Source: Lachnoclostridium sp. An14
GTDB lineage: Bacteria > Bacillota > Clostridia > Lachnospirales > Lachnospiraceae
DNA: 64,000 nt
Direction: 5' to 3'
Assembly (NCBI RefSeq): GCF_002160755.1
Contig: NZ_NFLE01000019.1
Location: 1-64,000, forward strand
The position numbers and the translations under genes were made by a program. Shown here piece by piece: positions 1 through 9,189 of the stretch (position 1 is the stretch's first letter; each line of letters begins with the position of its first letter). The notes beneath the pieces were generated by a model, which was not told where the DNA came from, made no database searches, and saw nothing but the letters and a program-made list of their open reading frames with translations.

Positions 1-206
1 TACCACAAATGGATGCTCTTTTTTCATTCACTTGATAGGTGAAAAGCAATATTCAGTTAAAATACAGTAACTATGTGGCTTTCAGCCACATTCGTGGCAA
101 AGTCGTGAATAATTCAGGTAATATTCTGTGTATAAGGAAATAATTTTCGGAAAATGTTTTTTGATGGAAAATTCAAAGGCATTGAAACCGGATCGAGGAG
201 GAAACG

Positions 207-1142
207 ATGACGCAGAGACCATTTATTATCGACTGTGACACCGGTACGGATGACGCGATCGCGCTGATGGCCGCTTTTGGCTGTCCGGAGATCAAAGTCC
301 GGGCTGTGACTTCCGTAAATGGAAACGTCCGCGAGGAATACACGTCGGCGAACAATCTGAATCTGATGGAGTATCTGGGAATTGATGTGGAGGTGAGCAG
401 AGGTGCGACACTTCCTTTTTATCCCAGAGGGAATTATTATGGGACGACCCACGGCAGAACCGGCCTTGGGGATGTGGATCTGCCGGACGCGCAGCACTCC
501 TCATTTTCAAAGGATATGGCCCCGGAGGTGATCCGCCGGATCGCGGCCGAGGAAAACGGCGAGCTGGAGCTTTTAGTAGTAGGCCCGATGACGAATATCG
601 CCATCGCCCTCAGCCTGTATCCCCAGCTGAAGGAGCAGATCAAGCATATCTGGTTCATGGGCGGAGCTGTAAAGGGCGGAAATGTGACTTCTACCGCGGA
701 GTTTAATATCTGGGTGGATCCGGTGGCGGCGAAGATCGTGACGGAATCCGGAATCCCGCTGACCATGGTGGGGCTGGATGTGACGGAAAAGGCGGTACTT
801 GGCCGGAAAGAGGAGAAGGAGCTGCGGGAGTACGGCAGCAAGGCCTCTGTGCTGACGGCTGATATTCTGGAATATATGTTTAAGCGCTGCCAGGGAGGCG
901 GCGAGGACGCCCTGATGCACGACGCTCTGGCGCTGGCAGCGGCGGTGATCCCGGAGTGCCTCACCTGTAAGGAGACGTTTCTGGATGTGGAGTGCCGCGG
1001 GGAGTACACCGCGGGACATACGGTGACAGACCTGCGGGGCCGCATGGGAAAGAAACCGAACGCGTCCGTGGCTGTGGAGCTTTCCCTGGACATCTTCAAG
1101 GACTGGCTGGTGGAGTGCATTAAACGCTGCGGAAAGGCATGA
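207..1142 (+). CDS. Inosine/uridine-type nucleoside hydrolase (first copy)
   Basis: Cleaves the N-glycosidic bond of ribonucleosides to free base and ribose in the cytoplasm. The N-terminus carries the calcium-binding aspartate cluster of the family as DCDTGTDD (residues 9-16), and a later MHDALALA near residue 236 matches the C-terminal His-Asp active-site element. At 311 residues it has normal family length. The start follows a GAGGAGG ribosome site. It is the first gene of a nucleoside import and breakdown operon and overlaps the next gene by 4 bp (ATGA). A second, diverged hydrolase lies at 7445, so the two probably differ in substrate preference; which base each prefers cannot be read from the sequence. 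Confidence 0.93.
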   Translation: MTQRPFIIDCDTGTDDAIALMAAFGCPEIKVRAVTSVNGNVREEYTSANNLNLMEYLGIDVEVSRGATLPFYPRGNYYGTTHGRTGLGDVDLPDAQHSSFSKDMAPEVIRRIAAEENGELELLVVGPMTNIAIALSLYPQLKEQIKHIWFMGGAVKGGNVTSTAEFNIWVDPVAAKIVTESGIPLTMVGLDVTEKAVLGRKEEKELREYGSKASVLTADILEYMFKRCQGGGEDALMHDALALAAAVIPECLTCKETFLDVECRGEYTAGHTVTDLRGRMGKKPNASVAVELSLDIFKDWLVECIKRCGKA

Positions 1143-2521
1143 ACGGCGCCAGTGAAAAGCGGATGACGGCATTTGTGACCAGGAGTTCTTTTTACAGGAA
1201 CATTCTGATCCTGGCCCTTCCCATCATTCTGCAGCAGTTTCTGCGGGTCAGCGTGGATACGCTGGACAGCATTATGCTGGGACAGATCGACCAGATCCAG
1301 ATGTCGGCGGTGTCCCAGGCGCAGCAGATCTTTTTCGTATTCTACACGGTTTGCAATGGATTCGCGGTGGGATGCTGCGTGCTCATTTCCCAGTATTGGG
1401 GGAAACGGGATCTGGATTCCATCCGGACGCTGTTTGCCGTGGGCGTGCGCTATATCGCGGTGTTTGCCATTGCCGTGGCGGCGGTGGTGATGATCTGGCC
1501 GGACAAGGTGATGCGGATTTACAGCAGTGATCCGGAGCTGATCGCTCTGGGCGTGTCCTATCTGCGGATCGCGGCACTGATGTATCTGCCCTGCGCGGTG
1601 AGCAGTATGCTGTTCGCGTGCTGCCGGGGAATCGAGGAGATGAAGGTTTCCTTCACCACCAACGCGATTTCCTATCCGTTAAATATTGTGTTGGACTATT
1701 GTTTTATCTTTGGGGCGTTCGGATTTCCGGAATTGGGGATCCGCGGCGCGGCCTGCGGGGCGGTGATCGCCAGGCTGGTAGAGCTTGGTGTCCTCTGCCG
1801 GTTTATCTTCCGCAGGGAAAAGCGGTTAAAGCTGGTTCCCAGGGATATGCTGAGAAAAGATAAGAAGTTAAGCCGGGATTTCCTGCGGGTGGGAACGCCT
1901 ATTGTGGCCCATGAGATGATATGGTCCACGGGAACTACTGCGGGAAGCTCCATCACCGGGCAGATGAGTACGGTGATCGTAACCGGCTACAACGTGGCCA
2001 ATGTGCTGTACCAGCTCATGGCCTGCGTGATGAACGGAATCCTTCACGCCTGTTCCGTTACCATGGGAAAGACCATCGGCGCGGGTGCCGGAAAGGACAA
2101 GATCCGCCAGGAGGCCTACACCATGGTGCTCATCGGCTGCGTAGGAGGAACGGTTCTGGGAGTGATGACGCTCCTTGTGGGAAGTGCTTTCGTGAGCATT
2201 TACACCCTTACTCCCGACGCGGCGGAGTACGCCAGGTGGTTTATGGTGATCTTTGCCATGATCTGGCCGTTTTCCGGCATGGAGATGACAGGAATGATCG
2301 CCACGCTCCGGGCGGGAGGCGACGGAAAGACCGGGTTCATCACCGATATTTTTACCATGTGGCTGATTACCATTCCGCTGGCATCCTTAAGCGCGTTTGT
2401 GCTGGGACTGTCGCCCTACGTGGTGATCTCCATTATCAAATTTAACATTGTATTAGAGGCTCTGGTGGGTATCTTCAGGATCCGTACCATGAAATGGGTC
2501 AGGAATCTCACCTCGGCCTGA
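1139..2521 (+). CDS. MATE family multidrug/metabolite efflux transporter
   Basis: A 460-residue polytopic inner-membrane protein with the twelve-helix pattern and repeated halves of the MATE family (Na+ or H+ driven antiporters). The N-terminal helix contains PIILQQFLRVSVDTLDSIMLG, the typical first-helix signature of the family. It overlaps the upstream nucleoside hydrolase by 4 bp, so it is translationally coupled to it. An alternative start at 1163 would remove eight residues. Position inside a nucleoside salvage operon suggests export of a nucleobase or analogue, but this is inference; MATE substrates cannot be predicted from sequence. Confidence 0.9.
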   Translation: MNGASEKRMTAFVTRSSFYRNILILALPIILQQFLRVSVDTLDSIMLGQIDQIQMSAVSQAQQIFFVFYTVCNGFAVGCCVLISQYWGKRDLDSIRTLFAVGVRYIAVFAIAVAAVVMIWPDKVMRIYSSDPELIALGVSYLRIAALMYLPCAVSSMLFACCRGIEEMKVSFTTNAISYPLNIVLDYCFIFGAFGFPELGIRGAACGAVIARLVELGVLCRFIFRREKRLKLVPRDMLRKDKKLSRDFLRVGTPIVAHEMIWSTGTTAGSSITGQMSTVIVTGYNVANVLYQLMACVMNGILHACSVTMGKTIGAGAGKDKIRQEAYTMVLIGCVGGTVLGVMTLLVGSAFVSIYTLTPDAAEYARWFMVIFAMIWPFSGMEMTGMIATLRAGGDGKTGFITDIFTMWLITIPLASLSAFVLGLSPYVVISIIKFNIVLEALVGIFRIRTMKWVRNLTSA

Positions 2522-2561
2522 TAATAAAACGCATGAATATTTCATAAAAGGAGGAAACATT

Positions 2562-3701
2562 ATGAAACTGAGAAAATTGATGGCACTGGGAATGGCAGGA
2601 GTGATGGCATTTTCACTGGCAGCCTGCGGCGGCGGCGGTTCTGAGGAGCCGGCAGCTGACAATGGAAACGCTGCAGAGGCAGACGGCGGCGAGGAGGCCG
2701 CAGCAGGGGATGTGAATAAGAGCATCGCCTACATCGTAGGAAACCTGGGAGACAAATCCTTCAACGACTCCGGTGAGACTGGAATGGTGAAATTAAGAGA
2801 GGCCGGATGGGACTGCAAGACCATCGAGGCCGGCGACGAGACGAAGGCTGACAAGTGGGAGGACACCATGTTAGACGCCATCGACGAGGGCTATCACTAC
2901 CTTGTAGCGTCTTCCACCTACAGAGACATTATGCTGAAACTGGCAGAGGAGTATCCGGAGAACCAGTTTATCATCTTCGACGACTCCATGGATGAGTCCG
3001 AGATCCCGGACAACGTGGCATTTATCTTCTACGCTCAGAACGAGGGTTCCTATCTGGTAGGCCAGCTGGCAGCAGGCATGACCGAGTCCGGCGTGGTAGC
3101 GGTAAACGTAGGTATGGACAACCCCGTTATCTCTGACTTCGTAACCGGATTTATCAATGGCGTACAGGACTATGATCCCAGCGTAAAGGTTGTAAAGGCA
3201 GCCGTTGGTTCCTGGACCGAGCCGGCTAAGATGAAAGAGCTGTGCCTGGCTCAGGCGAGAGATAAGAAAGCGGACGTATTCTATCAGGTAGCAGGCGGCT
3301 CCGGCGCCGGACTGTTTGAGGCCTGCAAGGAGAACGGAACCTGGGCAATCGGCGTTGACTCCGATCAGTACACCTACTACAAGGATTCCGAGAATCCGGA
3401 GCTGGCAGACGTAATCTTAACCTCCATGTTAAAGAACGTGGGCGACTCCTTTGTAGCGTTCTTCGATCAGGTAGAGGCTGGCGAGGACGTATGGGGCAAG
3501 GTAAACAGCCTTGGACTTACGGACAACGCGGTTGGCTATGTGGACAACGAGTTCTTCCAGGAGAACGTTCCCCAGGAGGTAAGAGACGCGATGGCAGAGG
3601 CTGCCGAGAAGATCGCAGCCGGCGAGATCGACGTGAAGTCCTATTATGATTTTGCTGATGAGTCCGAGTATCAGGCTCTGCTTGATTCCGTAACTCCGTA
3701 A
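2562..3701 (+). CDS. BMP family ABC transporter substrate-binding lipoprotein
   Basis: Extracytoplasmic binding protein for nucleosides (Med/BMP family, related to PnrA of spirochaetes and to the binding proteins of B. subtilis-type Nup systems). It begins with a lipoprotein signal peptide ending in LAAC, with the lipidated cysteine at residue 22, then a Gly/Ala/Glu-rich linker to about residue 48 and the type I periplasmic-binding fold starting at SIAYIVGNLGDKSFNDSG. It is 379 residues. A strong AAAGGAGG site precedes the start. Three transporter genes follow, separated by a stable hairpin (3751-3788) that may keep this component more abundant than the rest. Confidence 0.94.
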   Translation: MKLRKLMALGMAGVMAFSLAACGGGGSEEPAADNGNAAEADGGEEAAAGDVNKSIAYIVGNLGDKSFNDSGETGMVKLREAGWDCKTIEAGDETKADKWEDTMLDAIDEGYHYLVASSTYRDIMLKLAEEYPENQFIIFDDSMDESEIPDNVAFIFYAQNEGSYLVGQLAAGMTESGVVAVNVGMDNPVISDFVTGFINGVQDYDPSVKVVKAAVGSWTEPAKMKELCLAQARDKKADVFYQVAGGSGAGLFEACKENGTWAIGVDSDQYTYYKDSENPELADVILTSMLKNVGDSFVAFFDQVEAGEDVWGKVNSLGLTDNAVGYVDNEFFQENVPQEVRDAMAEAAEKIAAGEIDVKSYYDFADESEYQALLDSVTP

Positions 3702-3750
3702 TCGAAAGCAGCAGGAAATCAGCCGGAATGCCGGCAGACCATATAAATTT

Positions 3751-3788
3751 TATATCAGCAGGCCTCTCCTGTGGGGCCTGCTGATATA
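3751..3788 (+). terminator. Intercistronic hairpin between binding protein and ABC genes
   Basis: A 14-bp perfect stem (TATATCAGCAGGCC, 3751-3764, with its complement at 3775-3788) with a 10-nt loop and no T-run. It sits between the lipoprotein gene and the ATPase gene, the usual place for a 3'-stabilising or partial-termination hairpin that raises binding-protein mRNA relative to downstream genes. The exact mode is inferred. Confidence 0.7.
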
Positions 3789-3805
3789 ACATAGGAGGAA
3801 AATGT

Positions 3806-5356
3806 ATGGCTCAGGAAGTATTGAGAATGGAAGGCATCACCAAGATATACGACAATGGATTCGTAGCCAATAAGAACGTGACGTTCTGGCTGAACGAAGG
3901 CGAGATCCTTGCTCTTGTAGGTGAGAATGGTGCCGGAAAGACCACTCTTATGAAGGTGCTGTTTGGACTGGAGGCGCCCCAGAGCGGCCAGGTGACCATG
4001 AACGGGGCCCCGGTAAAGATTTTAAACACACTGGACGCCATCGGGAAGGGAATCGGAATGGTGCATCAGCACTTTATGCTGGTGCCGTCCCTGACAGTAG
4101 CGGAGAACGTGGTTTTAGGTATTGAGCCCATGAAGAATGGGCTGTTTGATTTTGATACCGCCGTTTCCATGACCCAGGAGGTAGCGGACAAGTATAACTT
4201 CAACATTGATCCGAAGATGAAAGTGGCGGATCTGTCCGTGGGACAGATGCAGAAGGTAGAGATCATGAAGGTGCTCATCAAGGGCGCGAAGATCATCATC
4301 ATGGACGAGCCGACGGCTGTGCTGACGCCTCAGGAGACGGACGAACTGTTTGAGCAGCTGATCCTGTTAAGAGACAGCGGCCACTCCATTATCTTCATTT
4401 CCCATAAGCTGGAGGAGGTAAAGCGGATCTGCTCCAGAGTAACGGTTCTGCGCCACGGCTACTGCCTGGGCAGCTATGATCTGGCGGATATGAATGAGTC
4501 GGATATTTCCAGGCTGATGGTGGGACGTGACGTTGTTCTGAAGATTGAAAAGGAAGCCCCGAACATCGGCAAACCGGTGGTTCACATCAAAAACCTGGTA
4601 AAGATCAACGAGGCCGGAAAACACGTGCTGGATGACATTTCCTTTGACATCCACGAGGGCGAAGTAGTGGGAATCGCGGGAGTTGAGGGAAATGGACAGA
4701 GCGATCTCTCTGACGTGCTCAGCGGCATGAGCGGATTTTCCTCCGGAACCGTGGAGGTAAACGGAAACGACATCAAGGGCAAGACCGTCCACGACATCCG
4801 TGGCATGGGTATGGCCTACATCCCCGAGGACCGTATGGAATACGGCTGTGCCGGAGATATGTCCATCCGTGACAATATTATGGCAGACCGTTTCTTTAAA
4901 AAGGAGTACAAGAGCGGCCCCTTTATGAAGAAGAAATACATTGATGATCTGGTAGACCAGTACATCAAGGATTTTGAGATCGCCTGCGACGACAAGAGCC
5001 AGCCGGTGAGAATGCTTTCCGGCGGAAACATTCAGAAGGTGGTTGTGGCCAGAGAGTTTACCTCCGGCTCCAATTTCATTCTGGCGAACCAGCCGACCCG
5101 CGGTATTGACGTAGGCGCGGCGGAGATGATCCGTAAGACCATCGTGAAAAAGTCCAGAGAGGAAGGCACTGCGACCCTTCTGATCTCCGCGGACTTAAAC
5201 GAGGTTCTGGAGTGCTCGGACAGACTGCTGGTATTCCGGAAAGGAAAGGTAGTGGCAGCATTCCCGAAGGCGAATGAGGTATCGGAGGCAGAGCTTGGCG
5301 AGTATATGCTCGGACTTAAGACCATGACTGCTGAGGAAATGGAGGGGCTGTTATGA
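3806..5356 (+). CDS. Nucleoside ABC transporter, duplicated ATP-binding subunit
   Basis: A 516-residue ATPase with two fused nucleotide-binding domains, the form used by BMP-type nucleoside and by ribose-type importers. Domain 1 has Walker A GENGAGKTT (about residues 39-47), signature LSVGQMQKVE and Walker B IIIMDEPT. Domain 2 starts near residue 265 and has a degenerate Walker A (GVEGNGQSDL, lysine replaced by glutamine) with an intact LSGGNIQKV signature; such asymmetry is common in this family. It overlaps the permease gene at 5353 by 4 bp. It should energise the two permeases that follow and work with the lipoprotein at 2562. Confidence 0.95.
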   Translation: MAQEVLRMEGITKIYDNGFVANKNVTFWLNEGEILALVGENGAGKTTLMKVLFGLEAPQSGQVTMNGAPVKILNTLDAIGKGIGMVHQHFMLVPSLTVAENVVLGIEPMKNGLFDFDTAVSMTQEVADKYNFNIDPKMKVADLSVGQMQKVEIMKVLIKGAKIIIMDEPTAVLTPQETDELFEQLILLRDSGHSIIFISHKLEEVKRICSRVTVLRHGYCLGSYDLADMNESDISRLMVGRDVVLKIEKEAPNIGKPVVHIKNLVKINEAGKHVLDDISFDIHEGEVVGIAGVEGNGQSDLSDVLSGMSGFSSGTVEVNGNDIKGKTVHDIRGMGMAYIPEDRMEYGCAGDMSIRDNIMADRFFKKEYKSGPFMKKKYIDDLVDQYIKDFEIACDDKSQPVRMLSGGNIQKVVVAREFTSGSNFILANQPTRGIDVGAAEMIRKTIVKKSREEGTATLLISADLNEVLECSDRLLVFRKGKVVAAFPKANEVSEAELGEYMLGLKTMTAEEMEGLL

Positions 5357-6483
5357 ACAAAACGAGAAAAATCGAAATGACCGTAGAGCTGGTCCGGATT
5401 CTGGTGGCGGTGGCTATCGCCTATGTGATCGCTCTGGTAACCCTGTTTTTGATAAGTGATGACCCGATCTACATTATCCAGCAGTTCGTGCTGGGGCCGT
5501 TCTCATCCGTAAGGCGTGTGGGAAGTATCATCAACCTGGCGATTCCGTTTACGTTTACAGGACTTTGTTTCTGCTTTATGTACGCGGTAAATAAGTTTAA
5601 CCTGTCCGGCGAGGGCATTTTCATGTTCTCCGGATGTATTGTGACCTTAGTGGCCATCAATCTGGGCGAGGGACTTCCGTTCCCGCTGATGATTCTGGTG
5701 CTTTTGATTGTGGGAGCTGTGGTCGGCGTGGTTGTGACCGCCATCCCGGCGTTCCTGGACGCAAAATTTAACTCCAACATCGTCGTGGTATCCCTGATGC
5801 TCAACAGCATCCTGGTGTTCCTTTCCATCTGGGTGCTGAAATATCAGATGAGAGATCCCTCCATCGGATCCATGGGTTCTTACCCGCTTCCGGATAATGC
5901 GGTACTGCCGAATATCTTCGGAAAGTTCCGTATCCAGGCCGGCCTCTTTATCGCTATTATCGCGGTGATCGCTGTGGCTATCCTGTTCTACAAGATGGTA
6001 TTTGGCTACAAGATGAGAGTGGTAGGCAGCAACCCGCTGTTTGCGAAGGCCTGCGGAATCAACATGGTGGGAACCATCGTGATCGCACAGCTGATCGGCG
6101 GCGCGTTAGCCGGAATGGGCGGCGCCTGCGAGATCCTGGGAAACTATGACCGTTACAAATGGGTGGCCAGCACCCAGCACGGCTTTGACGGCCTGATGGT
6201 GGCCGTTCTGGCAAGAAGAAACCCGATCCTGGTGCCGGTGGCAGCCCTGCTGTTGGCTTACATCCGAATCGGAGCTGACGTGGTAAACTCCAGAGGAGAT
6301 ATTCCGATCGAGTTCATCACCGTAATCCAGGGTATCGTTATCCTGCTGGTGGCAGCGGAGGAGTTCATGGGCAGATTCAAGAAGAACATGATCTACAAGG
6401 CGGCAGCAGAAGGACTGGACAAGGACAAGAAGGAAGAAGTAAAAGAGCTCATGTCCGAGGACGGCGAGGGAAAGGAGCAATAA
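5353..6483 (+). CDS. Nucleoside ABC transporter permease (first)
   Basis: A 376-residue integral membrane permease of the BPD_transp_2 family, with about ten hydrophobic segments and the conserved cytoplasmic stretch KMVFGYKMRVVGSNPLFAKA followed by a glycine-rich GGALAGMGG helix. The C-terminal 30 residues are charged and cytoplasmic. It overlaps the ATPase gene by 4 bp and is followed 2 bp later by the second permease; together they form the heteromeric channel of the nucleoside importer. Confidence 0.94.
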   Translation: MNKTRKIEMTVELVRILVAVAIAYVIALVTLFLISDDPIYIIQQFVLGPFSSVRRVGSIINLAIPFTFTGLCFCFMYAVNKFNLSGEGIFMFSGCIVTLVAINLGEGLPFPLMILVLLIVGAVVGVVVTAIPAFLDAKFNSNIVVVSLMLNSILVFLSIWVLKYQMRDPSIGSMGSYPLPDNAVLPNIFGKFRIQAGLFIAIIAVIAVAILFYKMVFGYKMRVVGSNPLFAKACGINMVGTIVIAQLIGGALAGMGGACEILGNYDRYKWVASTQHGFDGLMVAVLARRNPILVPVAALLLAYIRIGADVVNSRGDIPIEFITVIQGIVILLVAAEEFMGRFKKNMIYKAAAEGLDKDKKEEVKELMSEDGEGKEQ

Positions 6484-6484
6484 T

Positions 6485-7417
6485 ATGTTTACATTAGATT
6501 GGTTTGCAAATTTTGGATTTTCGGTATTCCGTCTGTCAACTCCCCTGATTTTCGCAGCTCTGGCGGCCGTTATCAATAAAAAGGCCGGTATGCTGAACAT
6601 GGCTCTTGAGGGCATGATGCTTTCCGCGGCCTTAGGTGGCGTGGTGTTCGCGGGAGCGACGAACAATGTGTGGATCGGCCTTGTGGGCGCCGTGGTGATC
6701 GGCGTGATCGTAGGCTGGGTCATCGCGTTTGCCAACATTTCCGGGCAGACGGACCTGTATCTGACCTGTATCGCTGTAAACCTGGCGGCTACGGGCGGAA
6801 CGGTGTTTGCCATGTTCCTGCTTACCGGTGAGAAGGCGACCACGTCCGCGGCCATCAAGGCGTATACGCTGCCGTCCATCACCATCCCGCTGATCGACAA
6901 GATCCCGTTAATCGGGCCGATGGTTTCCGGACACAATGTTTTGACGTATTTTTCCTTTATCAGCATTTTCCTGGTGTGGTTCTTCCTCTATAAGACCAGG
7001 CTGGGACTGAGAATGAGGGCTGTGGGAGAGAATCCCCAGGCGGCGTCCTCTGTAGGTATCAATGTAAAAAAGATCGGCTATATCTCCTTCCTGATTGCCG
7101 GCGTGCTCTGCGGCTTTGGCGGCGCGTTCATGTCCATGGGCTGGGTAAGTTTCTTTATGAAGAACATGATAAACGGCCGTGGTTACATTGGACTTTCCGC
7201 TATGAACATCGCGGAGGGCAACCCCATCGGCTCCGGTATCGCGGCTGTATTCTTTGGATTCTCTGACGCTTTGGCTACTACCTTAAAGAGCCAGGGAGGA
7301 ACCTTCCCCACAGAGTTCCTGGATATGATCCCCTACGCGGCGACGATCATCGCCCTGGTAGTGATCAGCTCCATCCGCATGAGCCACTTAAAGAAGATCC
7401 AGAGGGGCGGAAAATAA
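6485..7417 (+). CDS. Nucleoside ABC transporter permease (second)
   Basis: The 310-residue partner permease of the same family. It has the hallmark N-terminal AALAAVINKKAGMLNMALEG, the coupling-helix region TRLGLRMRAVGENPQAASSVG near residue 170 and the glycine-rich CGFGGAFMSMG. It starts one base after the stop of the first permease with its ribosome site (GGAGCAA) inside the upstream gene, so the two are almost certainly co-translated. The operon continues 27 bp downstream with a second nucleoside hydrolase, linking import directly to cleavage. Confidence 0.94.
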   Translation: MFTLDWFANFGFSVFRLSTPLIFAALAAVINKKAGMLNMALEGMMLSAALGGVVFAGATNNVWIGLVGAVVIGVIVGWVIAFANISGQTDLYLTCIAVNLAATGGTVFAMFLLTGEKATTSAAIKAYTLPSITIPLIDKIPLIGPMVSGHNVLTYFSFISIFLVWFFLYKTRLGLRMRAVGENPQAASSVGINVKKIGYISFLIAGVLCGFGGAFMSMGWVSFFMKNMINGRGYIGLSAMNIAEGNPIGSGIAAVFFGFSDALATTLKSQGGTFPTEFLDMIPYAATIIALVVISSIRMSHLKKIQRGGK

Positions 7418-7444
7418 TACTGACAGCATAGCAGGAGGTTTGGA

Positions 7445-8413
7445 ATGATTGACAAGAAAAAAGTGGTGATTGACTGCGATCCGGGCATTGACGACTGTTT
7501 TGCCCTGATGCTCTGCATTAAGCATCTGGACGTAAAGGGAATCGTGGCTGTGGGCGGAAATACCGGCCTGAAATACACGGAGAGAAACGCCAGATACATG
7601 ACGGAGCTCACGGGACGGCCGGACATCCCCGTCTACGCCGGTTATGATATGCCGATGCTTAACAAGCTGGTACGTGCCACAGAGGTTCACGGCAGCGGCG
7701 GACTTGGCACCGTAGCGATTGAGGAGCCGAAGAAACAGCTGGAAAAGCAGCACGGCGTGGATTACCTCATCGACACTTTTATGAATCACGACGACATTTC
7801 CCTGATCACCTTAGGGCCGCTGACCAATGTGGCCCAGGCGATCTTAAAGGAGCCGCAGTTAAAGACCAGGATCCCGGAGATCCTCTGCATGGGCGGGGCC
7901 GCGTTCTGCGGAAATACCACGCCGGCGGCGGAGTTTAATATTTACGTGGATCCGGAGGCGGCGAAAATCGTGTTTGAGTCCGGCATTCCCATCCGCATGG
8001 TGGGACTGAACGTGACGAGACAGAATCATATGACCTTTGAGGACGTAAAGACCTTAAAGGCCATGGGCAATCCGGTGGCTGACTTCGCGGCGGAGATTCT
8101 GTCCTTTACTGCCGGTCAGGATGGCCGGACGGGACTCTGTGACGCCTGTGCCGTCTCCTGGATGGTGGACGATCACATTATCACAAAGAGCGCGAAGGTG
8201 CACGTGGATGTGGAGACGAAGGGCGAGTTTACCAGAGGCATGACCCTGTGTGACTGGAGAGAGTATATGGGCAAGGATCCGAAGATGGACATTGCCCATG
8301 AGAAACAGTATGACAAGTCGGATCTGGTTCCCAATGTGGATGTGGCCCTGGAATTTGATGAGAAACGGTTCCGGGAAGTGCTGTTTGGCACCATCGCGTC
8401 CTACGGGGAGTAA
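7445..8413 (+). CDS. Inosine/uridine-type nucleoside hydrolase (second copy)
   Basis: A 322-residue nucleoside hydrolase with the canonical metal site DCDPGIDD (residues 10-17), closer to the family consensus than the copy at 207. The middle contains ITLGPLTNVAQA and AEFNIYVDPEAAK, both conserved in the family. The region normally holding the C-terminal His-Asp pair reads CDACAVSW here, so the usual histidine appears to be replaced by cysteine; this may change substrate preference or activity. It follows the transporter genes with its own AGGAGG site. The start chosen is the first ATG after that site. Confidence 0.92.
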   Translation: MIDKKKVVIDCDPGIDDCFALMLCIKHLDVKGIVAVGGNTGLKYTERNARYMTELTGRPDIPVYAGYDMPMLNKLVRATEVHGSGGLGTVAIEEPKKQLEKQHGVDYLIDTFMNHDDISLITLGPLTNVAQAILKEPQLKTRIPEILCMGGAAFCGNTTPAAEFNIYVDPEAAKIVFESGIPIRMVGLNVTRQNHMTFEDVKTLKAMGNPVADFAAEILSFTAGQDGRTGLCDACAVSWMVDDHIITKSAKVHVDVETKGEFTRGMTLCDWREYMGKDPKMDIAHEKQYDKSDLVPNVDVALEFDEKRFREVLFGTIASYGE

Positions 8414-8510
8414 GACAGTTCGGAGAGCGGAAGACAAGTGCCGGGCGTGACGCGCTTGGGCACGGAATTGACAGCAGCGGCGGTTTGGCGCCGCGACAGG
8501 AGGGCGGATA

Positions 8511-9185
8511 ATGTTTACGCAGATCTATTCCATACAGACGGTAGAGGAGGCATTGGGCTGCGTGGAGGCGGGAGCGGACCGCGTGGGTGTTCTGGTGGGA
8601 ACGCCCGGCGGAAAGTTTCCCTGCGCGATCCACGAGGACGAGGCCGGGAGAATATTTGAGGCACTGAAGGGAAAAGCCGTGCGGGTGCTGATTTCCGTGG
8701 CGGACAATGAGAGGGATATTTTAGAGCAGACGAAACGGCTTCGGCCGGATGTGCTTCACCTCTGCGCCAATTTCACAGGAAACGCGGCTTTCCGGGAGCG
8801 GATGCGGGAGGAGATCCCGGAGGTTCTGCTCATGGAGGCTGTGGGAATCGAGGATGATAGCGCTGTGGAGGACGCGAAACAGAAGGCAGAGTATGCTGAC
8901 CTGCTGATTCTGGACAGCGTTTCCAAAACGGTGCCGGGCGTGGGAGCCGCGGGGGTTACCCACGACTGGAGCATCGACCGGGCCATCGTGGAGGCGGTGG
9001 ACGTGCCGGTGATCTTAGCCGGAGGCCTGGGCCCGGACAACGTGGAGGACGCCATCCGCGCGGTACGTCCGGCGGGTGTGGATTCCCTGACGAAGACCAG
9101 CGTAAAGGAAAACGGAGTCCTGGTGAGAAAAGACCTGGACAAGGTGAGAGAATTCTGCCGCAGAGCCATGGCGGTAGAATTGTAG
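8511..9185 (+). CDS. TrpF-like (phosphoribosylanthranilate isomerase family) barrel protein
   Basis: A 224-residue beta/alpha barrel related to TrpF. The C-terminal half is clearly TrpF-like: LLILDS at about residues 123-128, GVGAAGVTHDW, and VILAGGLGPDNVEDAI with the phosphate-binding GG. The N-terminus reads QIYSIQTVEEA where TrpF has a KICG motif, so the catalytic general-base cysteine is missing while the aspartate of LLILDS is kept. There are no other tryptophan genes here; neighbours are nucleoside hydrolases, an importer and a sugar kinase. I infer a repurposed barrel acting on a ribose or ribosyl derivative, function unknown. A good AGGAGGG site precedes the start. Confidence 0.75.
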   Translation: MFTQIYSIQTVEEALGCVEAGADRVGVLVGTPGGKFPCAIHEDEAGRIFEALKGKAVRVLISVADNERDILEQTKRLRPDVLHLCANFTGNAAFRERMREEIPEVLLMEAVGIEDDSAVEDAKQKAEYADLLILDSVSKTVPGVGAAGVTHDWSIDRAIVEAVDVPVILAGGLGPDNVEDAIRAVRPAGVDSLTKTSVKENGVLVRKDLDKVREFCRRAMAVEL

Positions 9186-9189
9186 GAAT

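Noticed and set aside
1-206. Possible purine or other riboswitch before the nucleoside operon
   Set aside because: Only a small GTGGCT/AGCCAC hairpin is visible; no conserved aptamer core was recognised.
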